Source of the DNA: Streptomyces sp. NBC_00554
Lineage (GTDB): Bacteria; Actinomycetota; Actinomycetes; Streptomycetales; Streptomycetaceae
Reading direction: 5' to 3'
Assembly: GCF_041431135.1 (NCBI RefSeq)
Contig: NZ_CP107799.1
Location: forward strand, 6,820,001-6,884,000
DNA length: 64,000 nucleotides
The position numbers and the translations under genes are program-made. A model generated the notes under the pieces. That model searched no databases. It was not told where the DNA came from and saw only the letters and a list, made by a program, of their open reading frames with translations. Shown one piece after another: positions 39,776-48,949 of the stretch; position 1 is the first letter of the stretch; each line of letters opens with the position of its first letter.

Positions 39776-40909
39776 ATGACCCGCCACGCGCCCGTGATCG
39801 CCGTCCCCGAGGCCGAGCTGAACGAGCTGCGCTCACGGCTGCTCAACACACGCTGGCCGACCCCCTGGCCCGCCACAGGCTGGGAGGCCGGCACCGACTT
39901 CGGCGAACTGCGACGCCTCGTCACCTACTGGGCCTCCGAATACGACTGGCGTGTCCACGAAGCCACCATCAACGCCCTGCCGTCCCATCTCGCAGATATC
40001 GACGGAACCCCCGTCCACTACCTCCGCTTCGACGGCGAACACCCCGGCGCCCTGCCGATCGTCCTGACCAACGGGTGGCCCAGTTCCTTCCTCGAACTGA
40101 CCACCCTCGCCCGTCGGCTGGCCACGCCGTCGCGGTACGGGGGCGACGCCGCCGACGCGTTCACCGTCATCGTCCCCTCGCTGCCCGGATTCGCCTTCTC
40201 ACCTCAGCGGCCCTCGCTCTCCGAGCCGCCGCAGACCCACGAGATCTGGCACCGGCTCATGCACGGCGAACTCGGCTTCGCACGCTACGCCGCGCACGGC
40301 GGCGACCTGGGCGCCGGCATCACCTCCCGGCTCGGTGAAGCCCACCCCGAGGCCGTGGCGGGCATCCATCTGACGGCGGTCGCCGGCCCGGTCGCCTATG
40401 ACGCGGCCGGTGTCACCCCCGAGGAGCAGGAGTACCTCGATTCCGTCGCGATGTGGTCCGCGGAAGAGGGCGGGTACCAGCACCAACAGAGCACCCGCCC
40501 TCTCACCCTGAGCTACGGTCTGGCCGACTCACCGACCGGGCTGCTCGCCTGGATCGTCGAGAAGTACCGTGCGTGGAGCGACTGCGGGGGAGACCTGTCG
40601 TCCCGGTTCAGCGACGACTTCCTCCTCACACAGGCGTCGCTCTACTGGTTCACCGGCACCATCTCGACCTCCTTCCGGCCCTACTACGAATACGCCCAGC
40701 GGCTGACGAGGCGGGTGGAACGGGTCAACGTGCCCACGGCCCTCGCTCTGTTCCCGGCCGACCTCACCCAGCCGCCCCGCAGCTGGGCCGAGCGCACGTA
40801 CAACATCACGAGGTACACCCGCATGCCCCGTGGCGGACACTTCGCCGCCCACGAAGAACCCGAACTCCTCGCGCACGACCTCACCGAGTTCTTCCGCGCA
40901 CACCGGTGA
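39776..40909 (+). CDS. epoxide hydrolase (EHN-type alpha/beta hydrolase)
   Basis: A 377-residue protein. The N-terminal epoxide-hydrolase domain reads LNELRSRLLNTRWP, then GELRRLVTYWASEYDWRVHEATIN. The alpha/beta hydrolase core has nucleophile Asp177 in AAHGGDLGAG, oxyanion region LTNGWPSS, and His355 in RMPRGGHFAAHEEP. It hydrolyses epoxides to diols; the natural epoxide is unknown. ATG 39776 follows GGAG by six bases. It may be transcribed behind the broken TetR/MFS pair. Confidence 0.9.
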   Translation: MTRHAPVIAVPEAELNELRSRLLNTRWPTPWPATGWEAGTDFGELRRLVTYWASEYDWRVHEATINALPSHLADIDGTPVHYLRFDGEHPGALPIVLTNGWPSSFLELTTLARRLATPSRYGGDAADAFTVIVPSLPGFAFSPQRPSLSEPPQTHEIWHRLMHGELGFARYAAHGGDLGAGITSRLGEAHPEAVAGIHLTAVAGPVAYDAAGVTPEEQEYLDSVAMWSAEEGGYQHQQSTRPLTLSYGLADSPTGLLAWIVEKYRAWSDCGGDLSSRFSDDFLLTQASLYWFTGTISTSFRPYYEYAQRLTRRVERVNVPTALALFPADLTQPPRSWAERTYNITRYTRMPRGGHFAAHEEPELLAHDLTEFFRAHR

Positions 40910-41145
40910 ACACCGAAACCCGTGAGGGTTCTTGAGCCTCAGCACCAACGCGCCCGTAGCCGGATCGACTTACCGGTCGTCGGCGTCCGGATCCCGCAGG
41001 GGCCGCGCTCGCCGCGCACGAACCGCACAGGCGCGGCGCCTTCGGCAAATCGGCACAGAGGCCCCGCCCCGCGGCAGCGGAACGATGCGAAGGTAAACAA
41101 AGCGGTAACGGGAGGTGACCGTACGGGGAGTAGGGTCCACCGGTC

Positions 41146-42420
41146 ATGAAGATCTCATTCCTGATCCACAACGCCTACGGAATCGGAGGCACGATCACCA
41201 CCACCTTCAATCTGGCCCAGGCGCTGGCCGAACGGCATGACGTGGAGATCGTCTCCGTGCTGCGGCACCGGGAGCTCCCGAACTTCACCCCGGACCCGAG
41301 AGTGGCGCTGCGGGCGCTGGTGGACCTACGGCACGAGAAAGAGCATCCGCTGCATGGGAGACCGGCCAAGGTGTTCCCCTCCGCCGAGTACCGCTACCAG
41401 CAGTACAGCGAGCTGACCGACCAGCGGATCGGCGAGCACCTCGAGGCGATCGAAGCCGACGTGGTCATAGGCACCCGACCGGGAATCAACGTCCACCTCG
41501 CGCTCCAGGCTCCGCGCCGCGTCGTACGCATCGGGCAGGAGCACCTCACCCTGGAGAACCATCCGCCGCGGCTGCGCACCGCACTGCGCCGGGCCTACCC
41601 GCGGCTCGATGCTCTCACCACGGTCACGAAGGCGGACGCCGCCGACTACCGGCGCAGGATGCTGCTGCCCGGGGTCCGGGTGGAAGCGCTCCCGAACAGC
41701 GTTCCCGACCCTGCGCTGGCGGCCGCGGACAGCACCGCGAAGGTGGTGGTCGCGGCCGGCCGACTGGTGCCGGTGAAACGCTACGACCTGCTCATCGAGG
41801 CGTTCGCCCCGGTCGCGGCCGCATACCCGGACTGGCGACTGCGCATCTACGGCAAGGGGGAGGAGCACGACCGGCTCCGGCGGCTCATCGAGGACCTCGG
41901 CCTGTGGGACAACGTGTTCCTGATGGGCGCGGCGTCCCCCATGGAGGCGGAGTGGGTCAAGGGCTCCATCGGCGCGGCCGCGTCCAACTTCGAGCCGTTC
42001 GGTATGACGATCGTCGAGGCGATGCGCTGCGGGCTGCCGGTGGTGAGCACCGACTGCCCCTACGGACCGCGCGAGATCATCGAGGACGGCGTCGACGGCA
42101 GACTGGTGCCCGTGCACGACCGCGACGCACTGAGCGCCGCACTGCTGGAACTCGTCCGCGACGACGCGCTGCGCCGCCGCATGGGCCGTGCGGCCATGGA
42201 GAACGGGCGCCGGTTCGCCCCCGGACCTGTGGTGGCGCAGGCCGAGCGCCTGTTCGACGAGGTGATCTCGGCCAGAGAGTCGGGGCGGCCGGTTGTGCCG
42301 GAACGCGGCGGACTGCGCCGAGTCCTGGCGGGCAGGAGCTTCGCCGCACGCGACGCCGCCTATGCCGCGGCCGGCAGCATGCTGCGCACAGTGCGCCCGG
42401 TACGGAAGGGACAGCGATGA
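41146..42420 (+). CDS. family 4 glycosyltransferase
   Basis: A 424-residue GT-B enzyme. It begins KISFLIHNAYGIGGTITTTF. The C-terminal half has the GT4 nucleotide-sugar region VVAAGRLVPVKRYDLLIEAF, then FLMGAASPMEAEWVKGS and the E-x7-E motif FEPFGMTIVEAMRCGLP. It transfers a sugar from a nucleotide donor to an envelope glycan or teichoic acid-like acceptor. Its stop overlaps the next start (ATGA at 42417-42420). No clear ribosome site precedes ATG 41146. Confidence 0.92.
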   Translation: MKISFLIHNAYGIGGTITTTFNLAQALAERHDVEIVSVLRHRELPNFTPDPRVALRALVDLRHEKEHPLHGRPAKVFPSAEYRYQQYSELTDQRIGEHLEAIEADVVIGTRPGINVHLALQAPRRVVRIGQEHLTLENHPPRLRTALRRAYPRLDALTTVTKADAADYRRRMLLPGVRVEALPNSVPDPALAAADSTAKVVVAAGRLVPVKRYDLLIEAFAPVAAAYPDWRLRIYGKGEEHDRLRRLIEDLGLWDNVFLMGAASPMEAEWVKGSIGAAASNFEPFGMTIVEAMRCGLPVVSTDCPYGPREIIEDGVDGRLVPVHDRDALSAALLELVRDDALRRRMGRAAMENGRRFAPGPVVAQAERLFDEVISARESGRPVVPERGGLRRVLAGRSFAARDAAYAAAGSMLRTVRPVRKGQR

Positions 42421-43259
42421 GCGCGGCACGCGCCACGGAACTCCGCGATGCAGAACTCCGCGCGGACTGCACGGTCGACGCGCACGGCCGGATCACCTTC
42501 GGCCTGCGGCTGGACTCGGCCATCCACCCCCAGCTGCTGCTACGGCTCCGCCCCAAGAAGGGGCAGCCCGAACAGGTCGTTCACCTGATCGACCTGGAGC
42601 CCGCCGAGGACGGCCGCCGACGCGCCGTCCTCGATTCGGAGCCCGCTCTCGCGGAGGGCCGGTGGGACGCGTATCTCCTGCGGGAGCCGGGAGAGGAGCG
42701 GCTCCGGCTGCGCCCGGGGCTGCGGGATCAGCGGACCCTCGTCGACGGGCACACCCGTGACCGGTCGTCGCCGGTGGCCGTGCGGATCCCGTATGCCACC
42801 AAGGACGGCTATCTCGCCGTACGGGCCTGGCTGCGCACCGCCCACTCGGAGGCCGGCGCCATCGATGTCACGGACCGGTCGATGACGGTCGCGGCCCGGC
42901 TGCACGGTGCCTCCCTCGGTGAGGGAGCCGCCGTACTGCTGCGTCGGCGGGGCGAGGCCGGCGTCGTACAGACACTCGAACCCCGTGCCGGGGGTGACGG
43001 CCGGGACTTCTCCTTCACCGTGGACCACCAGGAGTTGGCCGCTGCGGGCGGTACCGGCAGCGGCAGCGGCATCTGGGACGTCTTTCTCCAGCCCGCCGAG
43101 GGAGCGCCACGGGTCCGGGTCGGTCGTCTGCTCGATGATCTGGCGGACCGCAAGGAGATATTCGTCTATCCGGCCGCCACTGTCGGCGGCGTCACCCTGC
43201 GCCCCTACTACACGGTCGACAATGACCTCTCCGTGGCGGTGACGCGGACACCGTCGTAA
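42417..43259 (+). CDS. glycosyltransferase-associated protein
   Basis: A 280-residue, mainly beta-strand protein (CTVDAHGRITFGLRLDSAI, LLLRLRPKKGQPEQVVHLIDLEP, VAVRIPYATKDGYLAVRAWLR, IWDVFLQPAEGAPRVRVGRLL), with two similar Ig-like or jelly-roll halves. Homologues lie downstream of GT4 genes in Streptomyces and carry a transferase label, but I see no catalytic motif. Coupling to the GT gene implies a shared cell-envelope polymer role. Confidence 0.75.
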   Translation: MSAARATELRDAELRADCTVDAHGRITFGLRLDSAIHPQLLLRLRPKKGQPEQVVHLIDLEPAEDGRRRAVLDSEPALAEGRWDAYLLREPGEERLRLRPGLRDQRTLVDGHTRDRSSPVAVRIPYATKDGYLAVRAWLRTAHSEAGAIDVTDRSMTVAARLHGASLGEGAAVLLRRRGEAGVVQTLEPRAGGDGRDFSFTVDHQELAAAGGTGSGSGIWDVFLQPAEGAPRVRVGRLLDDLADRKEIFVYPAATVGGVTLRPYYTVDNDLSVAVTRTPS

Positions 43260-43391
43260 CGCAGGCGTCCTTGTTCATCCACCGCCTCGGGTACCTGGAG
43301 GCCGCCCCGCCGATCGTGCGGCAGGGGCGACCTTCAGGCCGTTGGACCGTTGGACCGTTGGACCGTTGGACCGTTGGGCCGAGGCCGGAAC

Positions 43392-45035
43392 TCAGCCCAC
43401 GGAAACAGCGCTCCAGGCCGCCGCCACCGCGTTGTACTCCGTGCTGCCCGCGCCGTACAGATCCTTCGCCGCGCTCAGCGTCGCCGTCCGGGCCCCCGCG
43501 TAGTTCGTCGAGGACGTCATGTAGACGGTCAGGGCCCGGTACCAGATCGCTCCCAGCTTGGCGCGGCCGATGCCGGTCACCGTCGAGCTGTTGCACGTCG
43601 TGCCGTTGTGGGCGACGCCGCCGATGGTCTTCGGGCCGCTGCCCTCGGCGAGGAGGTACGCGAAGTGGTTGGCGACGCCCGAGGAGTAGTGGACGTCCAG
43701 GTTGGCGACCGAACTGCTCCAGCAGTCCGCGGAGTTGCCGTCCTTGGAGGGCTGGTCCATGTAACGGAGAGCGGACCGGCCGAAGCCGGACTTCACGATC
43801 TTCTCGCCGATCAGCCAGTCGCCGGGGTCCGAGGAGTTGTTCGCGGAGAACTCCACCAGCGTGCCGAAGATGTCGGACGTCGCCTCGTTCAGGCCGCCGG
43901 GCTCACCCGAGTACGTCAGCGCCGCCGTCTTCGACGTGACGCCGTGCGACATCTCGTGGCCCGCCACGTCCAGCGACACCAGCGGACCGAACGTCGTCCC
44001 GTCACCGTCCCCGTACGTCATGCAGAAGCAACTGTCGTCCCAGAAGGCGTTGTTGTAGTTGGTGCCGTAGTGCACACGGTTGTACGAGCCCTTGCCGTCG
44101 CCCGCGATACCGCTGCGCCCGTGGACGTTCTTGTAGTAGTCCCAGGTCGCGTCCGTGCCGTACTGGGCATCGACCGCGGCCGTCGAACGGTCCGAAGTCG
44201 CCCCGGTTCCCCAGTGGTTGTCGGCGTCGGTGAAGACCGTCGCGGGGGCGCGGCTCAGGCAGATCCCCAGGATGCACAGGTCCGTCTTGTTCGCGGCGTC
44301 GCCCGTGTACGTGTTGCCGCGCGTCGGATCCTTGAGCTGGTACGTCGATCCCGACAGCGTCGTCTCCAGCGGGACCTTGCCGCCGTAGAGGGACTGGCCG
44401 TCACCGGTCGCCGTCTCGATGTTGTCCCACGCGTCGATCTGCCGGCCGGTACCGGCATCGGTCAGCACCGTGCGGCCGACCGGGTTGCCCAGCGAGTCCT
44501 GCCCCACCACCTCGGTGCGCCAGGCCAGTTGGGGTGCTCCGTGCAGCACGTCGACGACCAGCTGGGGCTTGGCCGTCAGCTTGCGCAGGGTCTCGCCGAG
44601 GTTCACGGCGCGCAGCGCCGCGGTGGCCAGATCGGCGGCTTTGGGGGCGGACAGTGTGGGCGTGACGCTCGAGAGAGCGATGGCGCGGGTGGTGGCGCGG
44701 TTGGCGCCGCGGTAGGAGCCGTCCGGGGCCAGGTGGACCACGAAGTCGCCGCCCAGCACCGGGAGTTGACGATACGTCCGGTCGTACCGCACATGCTGGC
44801 TGCCGTCCGCGTCGATCACTACATCGCGGACGCTGGTGCCCTGGGCGGAGGTCAGGCCGAGGCGTGCGGCCTGAGCGGTCAGTACCGACGCCGCGTTGCT
44901 GAGCGCGGTGGCCCTGCTCGGCCGGTCGGCCGCGTCCGCGGTCGGGGTCAGTGCGGCCGCCAGCAGTGCGGCGGTGGCCGTGGCTATGCCGGCGGTGGCG
45001 AGGCGTGAACCACGGATCGGCCGTATCTGACTCAT
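43392..45035 (-). CDS. secreted M4-family (thermolysin-like) zinc metalloprotease
   Basis: A 547-residue pre-pro-protease. Signal peptide residues 10-35 (ATAGIATATAALLAAALTPTADA) are followed by an FTP/PepSY propeptide (GTSVRDVVIDADGSQHVRYDRTY to about residue 205). The catalytic domain has HEMSH at 360-364 and the third ligand Glu384 in GLNEATSD. The ending YNAVAAAWSAVSVG is typical of the family. ATG 45035 follows AGGAG by five bases. It degrades external proteins for nutrition. Confidence 0.95.
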   Translation of the reverse strand: MSQIRPIRGSRLATAGIATATAALLAAALTPTADAADRPSRATALSNAASVLTAQAARLGLTSAQGTSVRDVVIDADGSQHVRYDRTYRQLPVLGGDFVVHLAPDGSYRGANRATTRAIALSSVTPTLSAPKAADLATAALRAVNLGETLRKLTAKPQLVVDVLHGAPQLAWRTEVVGQDSLGNPVGRTVLTDAGTGRQIDAWDNIETATGDGQSLYGGKVPLETTLSGSTYQLKDPTRGNTYTGDAANKTDLCILGICLSRAPATVFTDADNHWGTGATSDRSTAAVDAQYGTDATWDYYKNVHGRSGIAGDGKGSYNRVHYGTNYNNAFWDDSCFCMTYGDGDGTTFGPLVSLDVAGHEMSHGVTSKTAALTYSGEPGGLNEATSDIFGTLVEFSANNSSDPGDWLIGEKIVKSGFGRSALRYMDQPSKDGNSADCWSSSVANLDVHYSSGVANHFAYLLAEGSGPKTIGGVAHNGTTCNSSTVTGIGRAKLGAIWYRALTVYMTSSTNYAGARTATLSAAKDLYGAGSTEYNAVAAAWSAVSVG

Positions 45036-45140
45036 CGGTCTCCTAGGGGAGGCGCCGTGGGGCGCGGTGGGGGGTACGCGTGGGGGTTTGTGGAGGGCTG
45101 CGGGGGGGGCGCTGAAGTTGAACAAGATTTAAAGGTCCAT

Positions 45141-45153
45141 GACATGGCATGTC
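45141..45153. promoter_or_regulatory. GACATG-G-CATGTC palindrome upstream of the protease
   Basis: This perfect 13-base palindrome is about 105 bases from the protease ATG and 95 bases before the divergent cyclotransferase-like gene. It is a good candidate operator for either gene, and an AT-rich AAGATTTAAA stretch lies beside it. The regulator is unknown. Confidence 0.4.
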
Positions 45154-45246
45154 CATAGCGCCTACTGGCGGATGTGTGTGGGTGTGTGAGGGTCTTCGGG
45201 GGGCGAGAATCGTTTCTGCAAAGACCTCGGAAGGGAGACCGCAACC

Positions 45247-45660
45247 ATGGCCACGGCGCCCTTCTTCGTCTACGGCACCCTCCGTCCCGGCGAGCGCAAT
45301 CACGACCTCTTCCTGCGAGGACGTACGGAGTCCGAGGAGCCGGTGCGCATGCGGGGAGTCGTGCTCTACGAGGGCCCCGGATATCCGTACGCCGTCGAGG
45401 AACCCGGGGGAGTGGTGACCGGCGAACTCGTGACCGCGCTGCCCGGGGCGTACGGCGAACTGCTGGCCGCTCTCGACCGGCTGGAGGAGTACGTGCCCGG
45501 CGACCCCCGCAACCTGTACGAGCGCATCGCGCGGGACGTGACCCGTGCCGACGCGACGACCGTGCGCGCCTGGGTGTACGTGGCCGCACCCGCGGTCGCC
45601 GCCCGGCTGCGTTCCCGCGGCAAGCTCATCGAGGGCGGGGACTGGCACAACGGCGGCTGA
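45247..45660 (+). CDS. gamma-glutamylcyclotransferase-fold protein
   Basis: A 137-residue protein with the GGCT-like signature FFVYGTLRPGERNHDLFL, then LYEGPGYPYAVEEPGGVVTGEL and ALDRLEEYVPGDP with the catalytic Glu. The C-terminus WVYVAAPAVAARLRS-GKLIEGGDW is the family's usual end. These enzymes release 5-oxoproline from gamma-glutamyl amines. GGAAGGGAG precedes ATG 45247. It is divergent from the M4 protease. Confidence 0.92.
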   Translation: MATAPFFVYGTLRPGERNHDLFLRGRTESEEPVRMRGVVLYEGPGYPYAVEEPGGVVTGELVTALPGAYGELLAALDRLEEYVPGDPRNLYERIARDVTRADATTVRAWVYVAAPAVAARLRSRGKLIEGGDWHNGG

Positions 45661-45758
45661 ACTACGCCGGTGCGTCAATTGCACTCGTGCGAGTGGCCGC
45701 CCAGAGGGCCCCCGTGCGCCCCCGCCTCCCCGCACGCCCCCGCCCCTATGGTCCGGCC

Positions 45759-46697
45759 ATGACCGACAGCGACATCACCAGACGGCGCGCCCTTGCACTC
45801 GGCGGCGTGGCCGGCGGAGCGGCCCTGGGTATCGGACTCACCTCGTGCTCCTCGGACTCCGAATCGGACGGGTCGAGTTCCGTGACCGCCAGTGCGTCCG
45901 CGAGCGCCTCCGCGGCCTCCGACACGTGCGTGCTCAACTCCACCGTCACGGAGGGGCCGTACTACCTGGACGGCGCGCTGTTCCGGAAGGACATCACCGA
46001 CGGGAAGCCGGGCGTCCCGCTCACCGTGAAGCTGACCGTGCGGGACCAGACCGAGTCCTGCGACCCGGTGTCCGGCGCGGCCGTGGAGATCTGGCACTGC
46101 GACGCCTGGGGCTACTACTCCGGCTACACCACCGCCAACCCCGGCGGCTCCGCGCCCGCCGAGAGCGAGGACACCAGCGGCGCCGACGACAAGACGTATC
46201 TGCGGGGCTTCCAGACGACCGGCGACGACGGGGTCGTCGAGCTCACGACGATCTACCCGGGCTGGTACACCCCGCGCGCCACCCACATCCACGTCAAGGT
46301 GCACACCGGCGGCAAGAAGGCCGACAACACGTACGAGGGCGGCAAGGTCAACTGGACGGGGCAGCTCTTCTTCGACGACAAGTACGGCGAGGAGGTCTAC
46401 AAGAAGTCCCCGTACACCGAGCACACCGGGACCCGGACCAAGCTCGACGACGACATGGTCTACGCCGGGGGCGGCGCCAAGGACGGGCTCATGACCATCA
46501 CCGGGACCGTGGACGACGGCTTCACGGGCGCACTGACCGTCGGTATCGACCCGGACAAGGAGAACGACGGGTCGGGCGGCGGGGGAGAGCCGCCCAGCGG
46601 GCAGCCGAGCGGGTCGCCGCCGAGCGGGATGCCCAGCGGTACGCCGAGCCCACCGCCGGACAGCGACGCGAGCGCTTCGGCGAGCGCGTCGTCGTAG
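45759..46697 (+). CDS. exported intradiol dioxygenase-like protein
   Basis: A 312-residue protein. The leader is twin-Arg (DITRRRALALGGVAGG) with a possible lipobox (GIGLTSCSS), followed by Ser/Ala-rich spacer. The dioxygenase domain has TEGPYYLDGALFRKDI, IWHCDAWGYYSGY and PGWYTPRATHIHVKVH, which supply Tyr, Tyr, His, His iron ligands. A Gly/Pro/Ser-rich tail (PPSGQPSGSPPSGMPSG) is disordered. Secreted Streptomyces relatives cleave catechols or lignin-derived diols at the cell surface. ATG 45759 is chosen from the leader. Confidence 0.9.
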   Translation: MTDSDITRRRALALGGVAGGAALGIGLTSCSSDSESDGSSSVTASASASASAASDTCVLNSTVTEGPYYLDGALFRKDITDGKPGVPLTVKLTVRDQTESCDPVSGAAVEIWHCDAWGYYSGYTTANPGGSAPAESEDTSGADDKTYLRGFQTTGDDGVVELTTIYPGWYTPRATHIHVKVHTGGKKADNTYEGGKVNWTGQLFFDDKYGEEVYKKSPYTEHTGTRTKLDDDMVYAGGGAKDGLMTITGTVDDGFTGALTVGIDPDKENDGSGGGGEPPSGQPSGSPPSGMPSGTPSPPPDSDASASASASS

Positions 46698-46745
46698 GCG
46701 TTCACTGCTACGGGCGAGGCACCACTTCGAGACGGGCGCGCGCGT

Positions 46746-48842
46746 CTACAAGCGGGGCACCACTTCGAGCCGTACCGCACACGCCTTGAACTCCGGCATT
46801 CGCGAAGTCGGGTCGAGCGCCGGGTTGGTGAGGGTGTTGGCGCGCCCCTCACCCGGCCAGTGGAACGGCATGAAGACCGTGTCGGGCCGGATGGCGCGGG
46901 TGATCCGCGCCGGTGCGACGGCGCGTCCGCGCCGGGAGACCACGGCGACGCGATCGCCTTCCCCCGCCCCCAGCCGCGCCGCCAGCCGTGGGTGCATCTC
47001 CACGAACGGTCCGGGCGCGGCGGCGTTCAGCTCGTCGACGCGCCGCGTCTGGGCGCCCGACTGGTACTGGGCGACGACCCGCCCGGTGGTCAGCAGTACG
47101 GGGTACTCGTCGTCGGGCTCCTCGGCGAGCGGACGGTGCACCACGGCGACGAAGCGGGCCCGCCCGTCCTCGGTGGCGAACCGGTCGAGGAAGAGACGGG
47201 GGGTGCCGGGATGGACCCCGGCGTTTGTCTCCCCAGTAGCGGAGGGGCACGGCCAGAACACCCCCGACTCTTCCGCCAGCCGGCGGTACGTGATCCCCGA
47301 GTAGTCCGCCGCCCCGCCCGCGCTCGCCCTGCGCAGCTCCTCGAAGACCTCCTCCGGGTCCCTCGGGAAACCCTTCTCCACGCCCAGCCGGTCGGCCAGT
47401 TCGTGCAGGACGTCGAGGTCGCTGCGTACGCCGTCGGGAGGGGTGATCGCCCGGCGGCGCAGCAGGACGCGGCCCTCCAGACTGGTCGTCGTGCCCGTCT
47501 CCTCGGCCCACTGGGTGACCGGGAGGACGACATCCGCGAGAGCGGCCGTCTCGGAGAGGACGACATCGGCGACGGCGAGGAAGTCCAGTGACTTCAGGCG
47601 CTGTTCGATGTGCGCGGCCCGGGGCGCGGACACCACCGGGTTCGAGCCCATCAGCAGCAGCGAGTGGATGTCCGTACCCATCGCGTCGAGGAGTTCGTAC
47701 GCGCTGCGCCCGGGCCCCGGCAGCGAGTCCGGGTCGACTCCCCACACCTCGGCCACATGGCGTCGTGCCGCCGGGTCGGTCAGCTTGCGGTAGCCGGGCA
47801 ACTGGTCGGCCTTCTGGCCGTGTTCGCGCCCGCCCTGCCCGTTGCCCTGCCCGGTGAGGCAGCCGTAGCCGGACAGCGGACGCCCCGAACGCCCGGTCGC
47901 CAGGCAGAGGTTGATCCAGGCGCCCACGGTGTCGGTGCCCTTGGACTGCTGCTCGGGCCCGCGTGCGGTGAGCACCATGGCGTTCTCCGGCTCGCAGAAC
48001 AGCCGTACGGCTTCCCGGAGTTCGGGAACGGATACCCCTGTGATCCGTTCCACGTACTCGGGCCAGTGCGCCATCGCCGCCGCCCGGGCCTCCTCCCAGC
48101 CGCTCGTACGCTCCTGGATGTACGCCTCGTCCGTACGCCCCTCCGCGACGATCAGGTGGAGCATCCCCAGCGCGAGCGCCAGGTCGCTGCCCGGGCGCGG
48201 CGCAAGGTGCAGGTCCGCCTGCTCGGCCGTACGGGTGCGGCGCGGGTCGATGACGATCAGCGTGCCGCCGTTCTCCTTCAGCTCGGTGAGGTAGCGCAGC
48301 GCGGGCGGCATCGTCTCGGCGAGGTTGGAGCCGACGAGGATCACGCAGCCGGTCCTCGGGATGTCCTCCAGCGGGAAGGGGAGGCCCCGGTCCAGGCCGA
48401 ACGCCTTGATTCCGGCGGCCGCCGCGGACGACATGCAGAAGCGGCCGTTGTAGTCGATCTGCGAGGTGCGAAGGACGACACGCGCGAACTTTCCGAGCGC
48501 GTACGCCTTCTCGTTCGTGAGCCCGCCGCCGCCGAAGACCCCGCACGCGTCCGGGCCATGTTCCGTCCGGGTGCGGGACAGCCCCTCGGCGATCCGGTCG
48601 AGCGCCTCGTCCCAGCTCGCGGGTTCGAGAGTGCCCGCCCGCCGGATCAAGGGCGAGGTCAGCCGTACCCGGGAGGACAGCAGCGCGGGCGCCGTACGTC
48701 CCTTGCCGCACAGCGCGCCCCGGTTCACCGGGAAGTCCGCGCGCTCCGTCACCTCGACGCCTCCGTCGGGCGTGGGCGTCAGGTTCATCCCGCACTGCAG
48801 GGCGCAGTAGGGGCAGTGGGTGGGCGTCGCGGTGGCCTGCAT
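46746..48842 (-). CDS. nasA: assimilatory nitrate reductase catalytic subunit
   Basis: A 698-residue molybdopterin oxidoreductase. CPYCALQCGM plus CGKG bind an N-terminal [4Fe-4S] cluster. ILVGSNLAETMPP and VIDPRRTRTAEQADLHLAPRPGSD are MGD-binding, and the C-terminal dinucleotide domain includes LLTTGRVVAQYQSGAQTRRV. It reduces nitrate to nitrite in the cytosol, feeding NirBD. Two GTTAC half-sites 22 bases apart (48866-48892) lie upstream, possibly for GlnR or another N-regulator. A short duplicate of its last codons follows the stop. Confidence 0.95.
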   Translation of the reverse strand: MQATATPTHCPYCALQCGMNLTPTPDGGVEVTERADFPVNRGALCGKGRTAPALLSSRVRLTSPLIRRAGTLEPASWDEALDRIAEGLSRTRTEHGPDACGVFGGGGLTNEKAYALGKFARVVLRTSQIDYNGRFCMSSAAAAGIKAFGLDRGLPFPLEDIPRTGCVILVGSNLAETMPPALRYLTELKENGGTLIVIDPRRTRTAEQADLHLAPRPGSDLALALGMLHLIVAEGRTDEAYIQERTSGWEEARAAAMAHWPEYVERITGVSVPELREAVRLFCEPENAMVLTARGPEQQSKGTDTVGAWINLCLATGRSGRPLSGYGCLTGQGNGQGGREHGQKADQLPGYRKLTDPAARRHVAEVWGVDPDSLPGPGRSAYELLDAMGTDIHSLLLMGSNPVVSAPRAAHIEQRLKSLDFLAVADVVLSETAALADVVLPVTQWAEETGTTTSLEGRVLLRRRAITPPDGVRSDLDVLHELADRLGVEKGFPRDPEEVFEELRRASAGGAADYSGITYRRLAEESGVFWPCPSATGETNAGVHPGTPRLFLDRFATEDGRARFVAVVHRPLAEEPDDEYPVLLTTGRVVAQYQSGAQTRRVDELNAAAPGPFVEMHPRLAARLGAGEGDRVAVVSRRGRAVAPARITRAIRPDTVFMPFHWPGEGRANTLTNPALDPTSRMPEFKACAVRLEVVPRL

Positions 48843-48865
48843 ACCGGTCAGCGTGCGTCGGGAGT

Positions 48866-48892
48866 GTTACGGGAGGAGGAGGCGGGCGTTAC
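48866..48892 (-). promoter_or_regulatory. paired GTAAC half-sites upstream of nasA
   Basis: GTTAC at 48866-48870 and 48888-48892 read GTAAC on the minus strand, spaced 22 bases, two turns of helix. GlnR half-boxes have this sequence, but the middle half-site is missing, so the match is weaker than at the nir operon. The sites lie 24-50 bases before the nasA start. Confidence 0.35.
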
Positions 48893-48949
48893 GCGGCAGG
48901 GACGGGGACCTCCCGGCCGGGCGGAGGGCGCCGTGAGGGCGGTGGCGCG

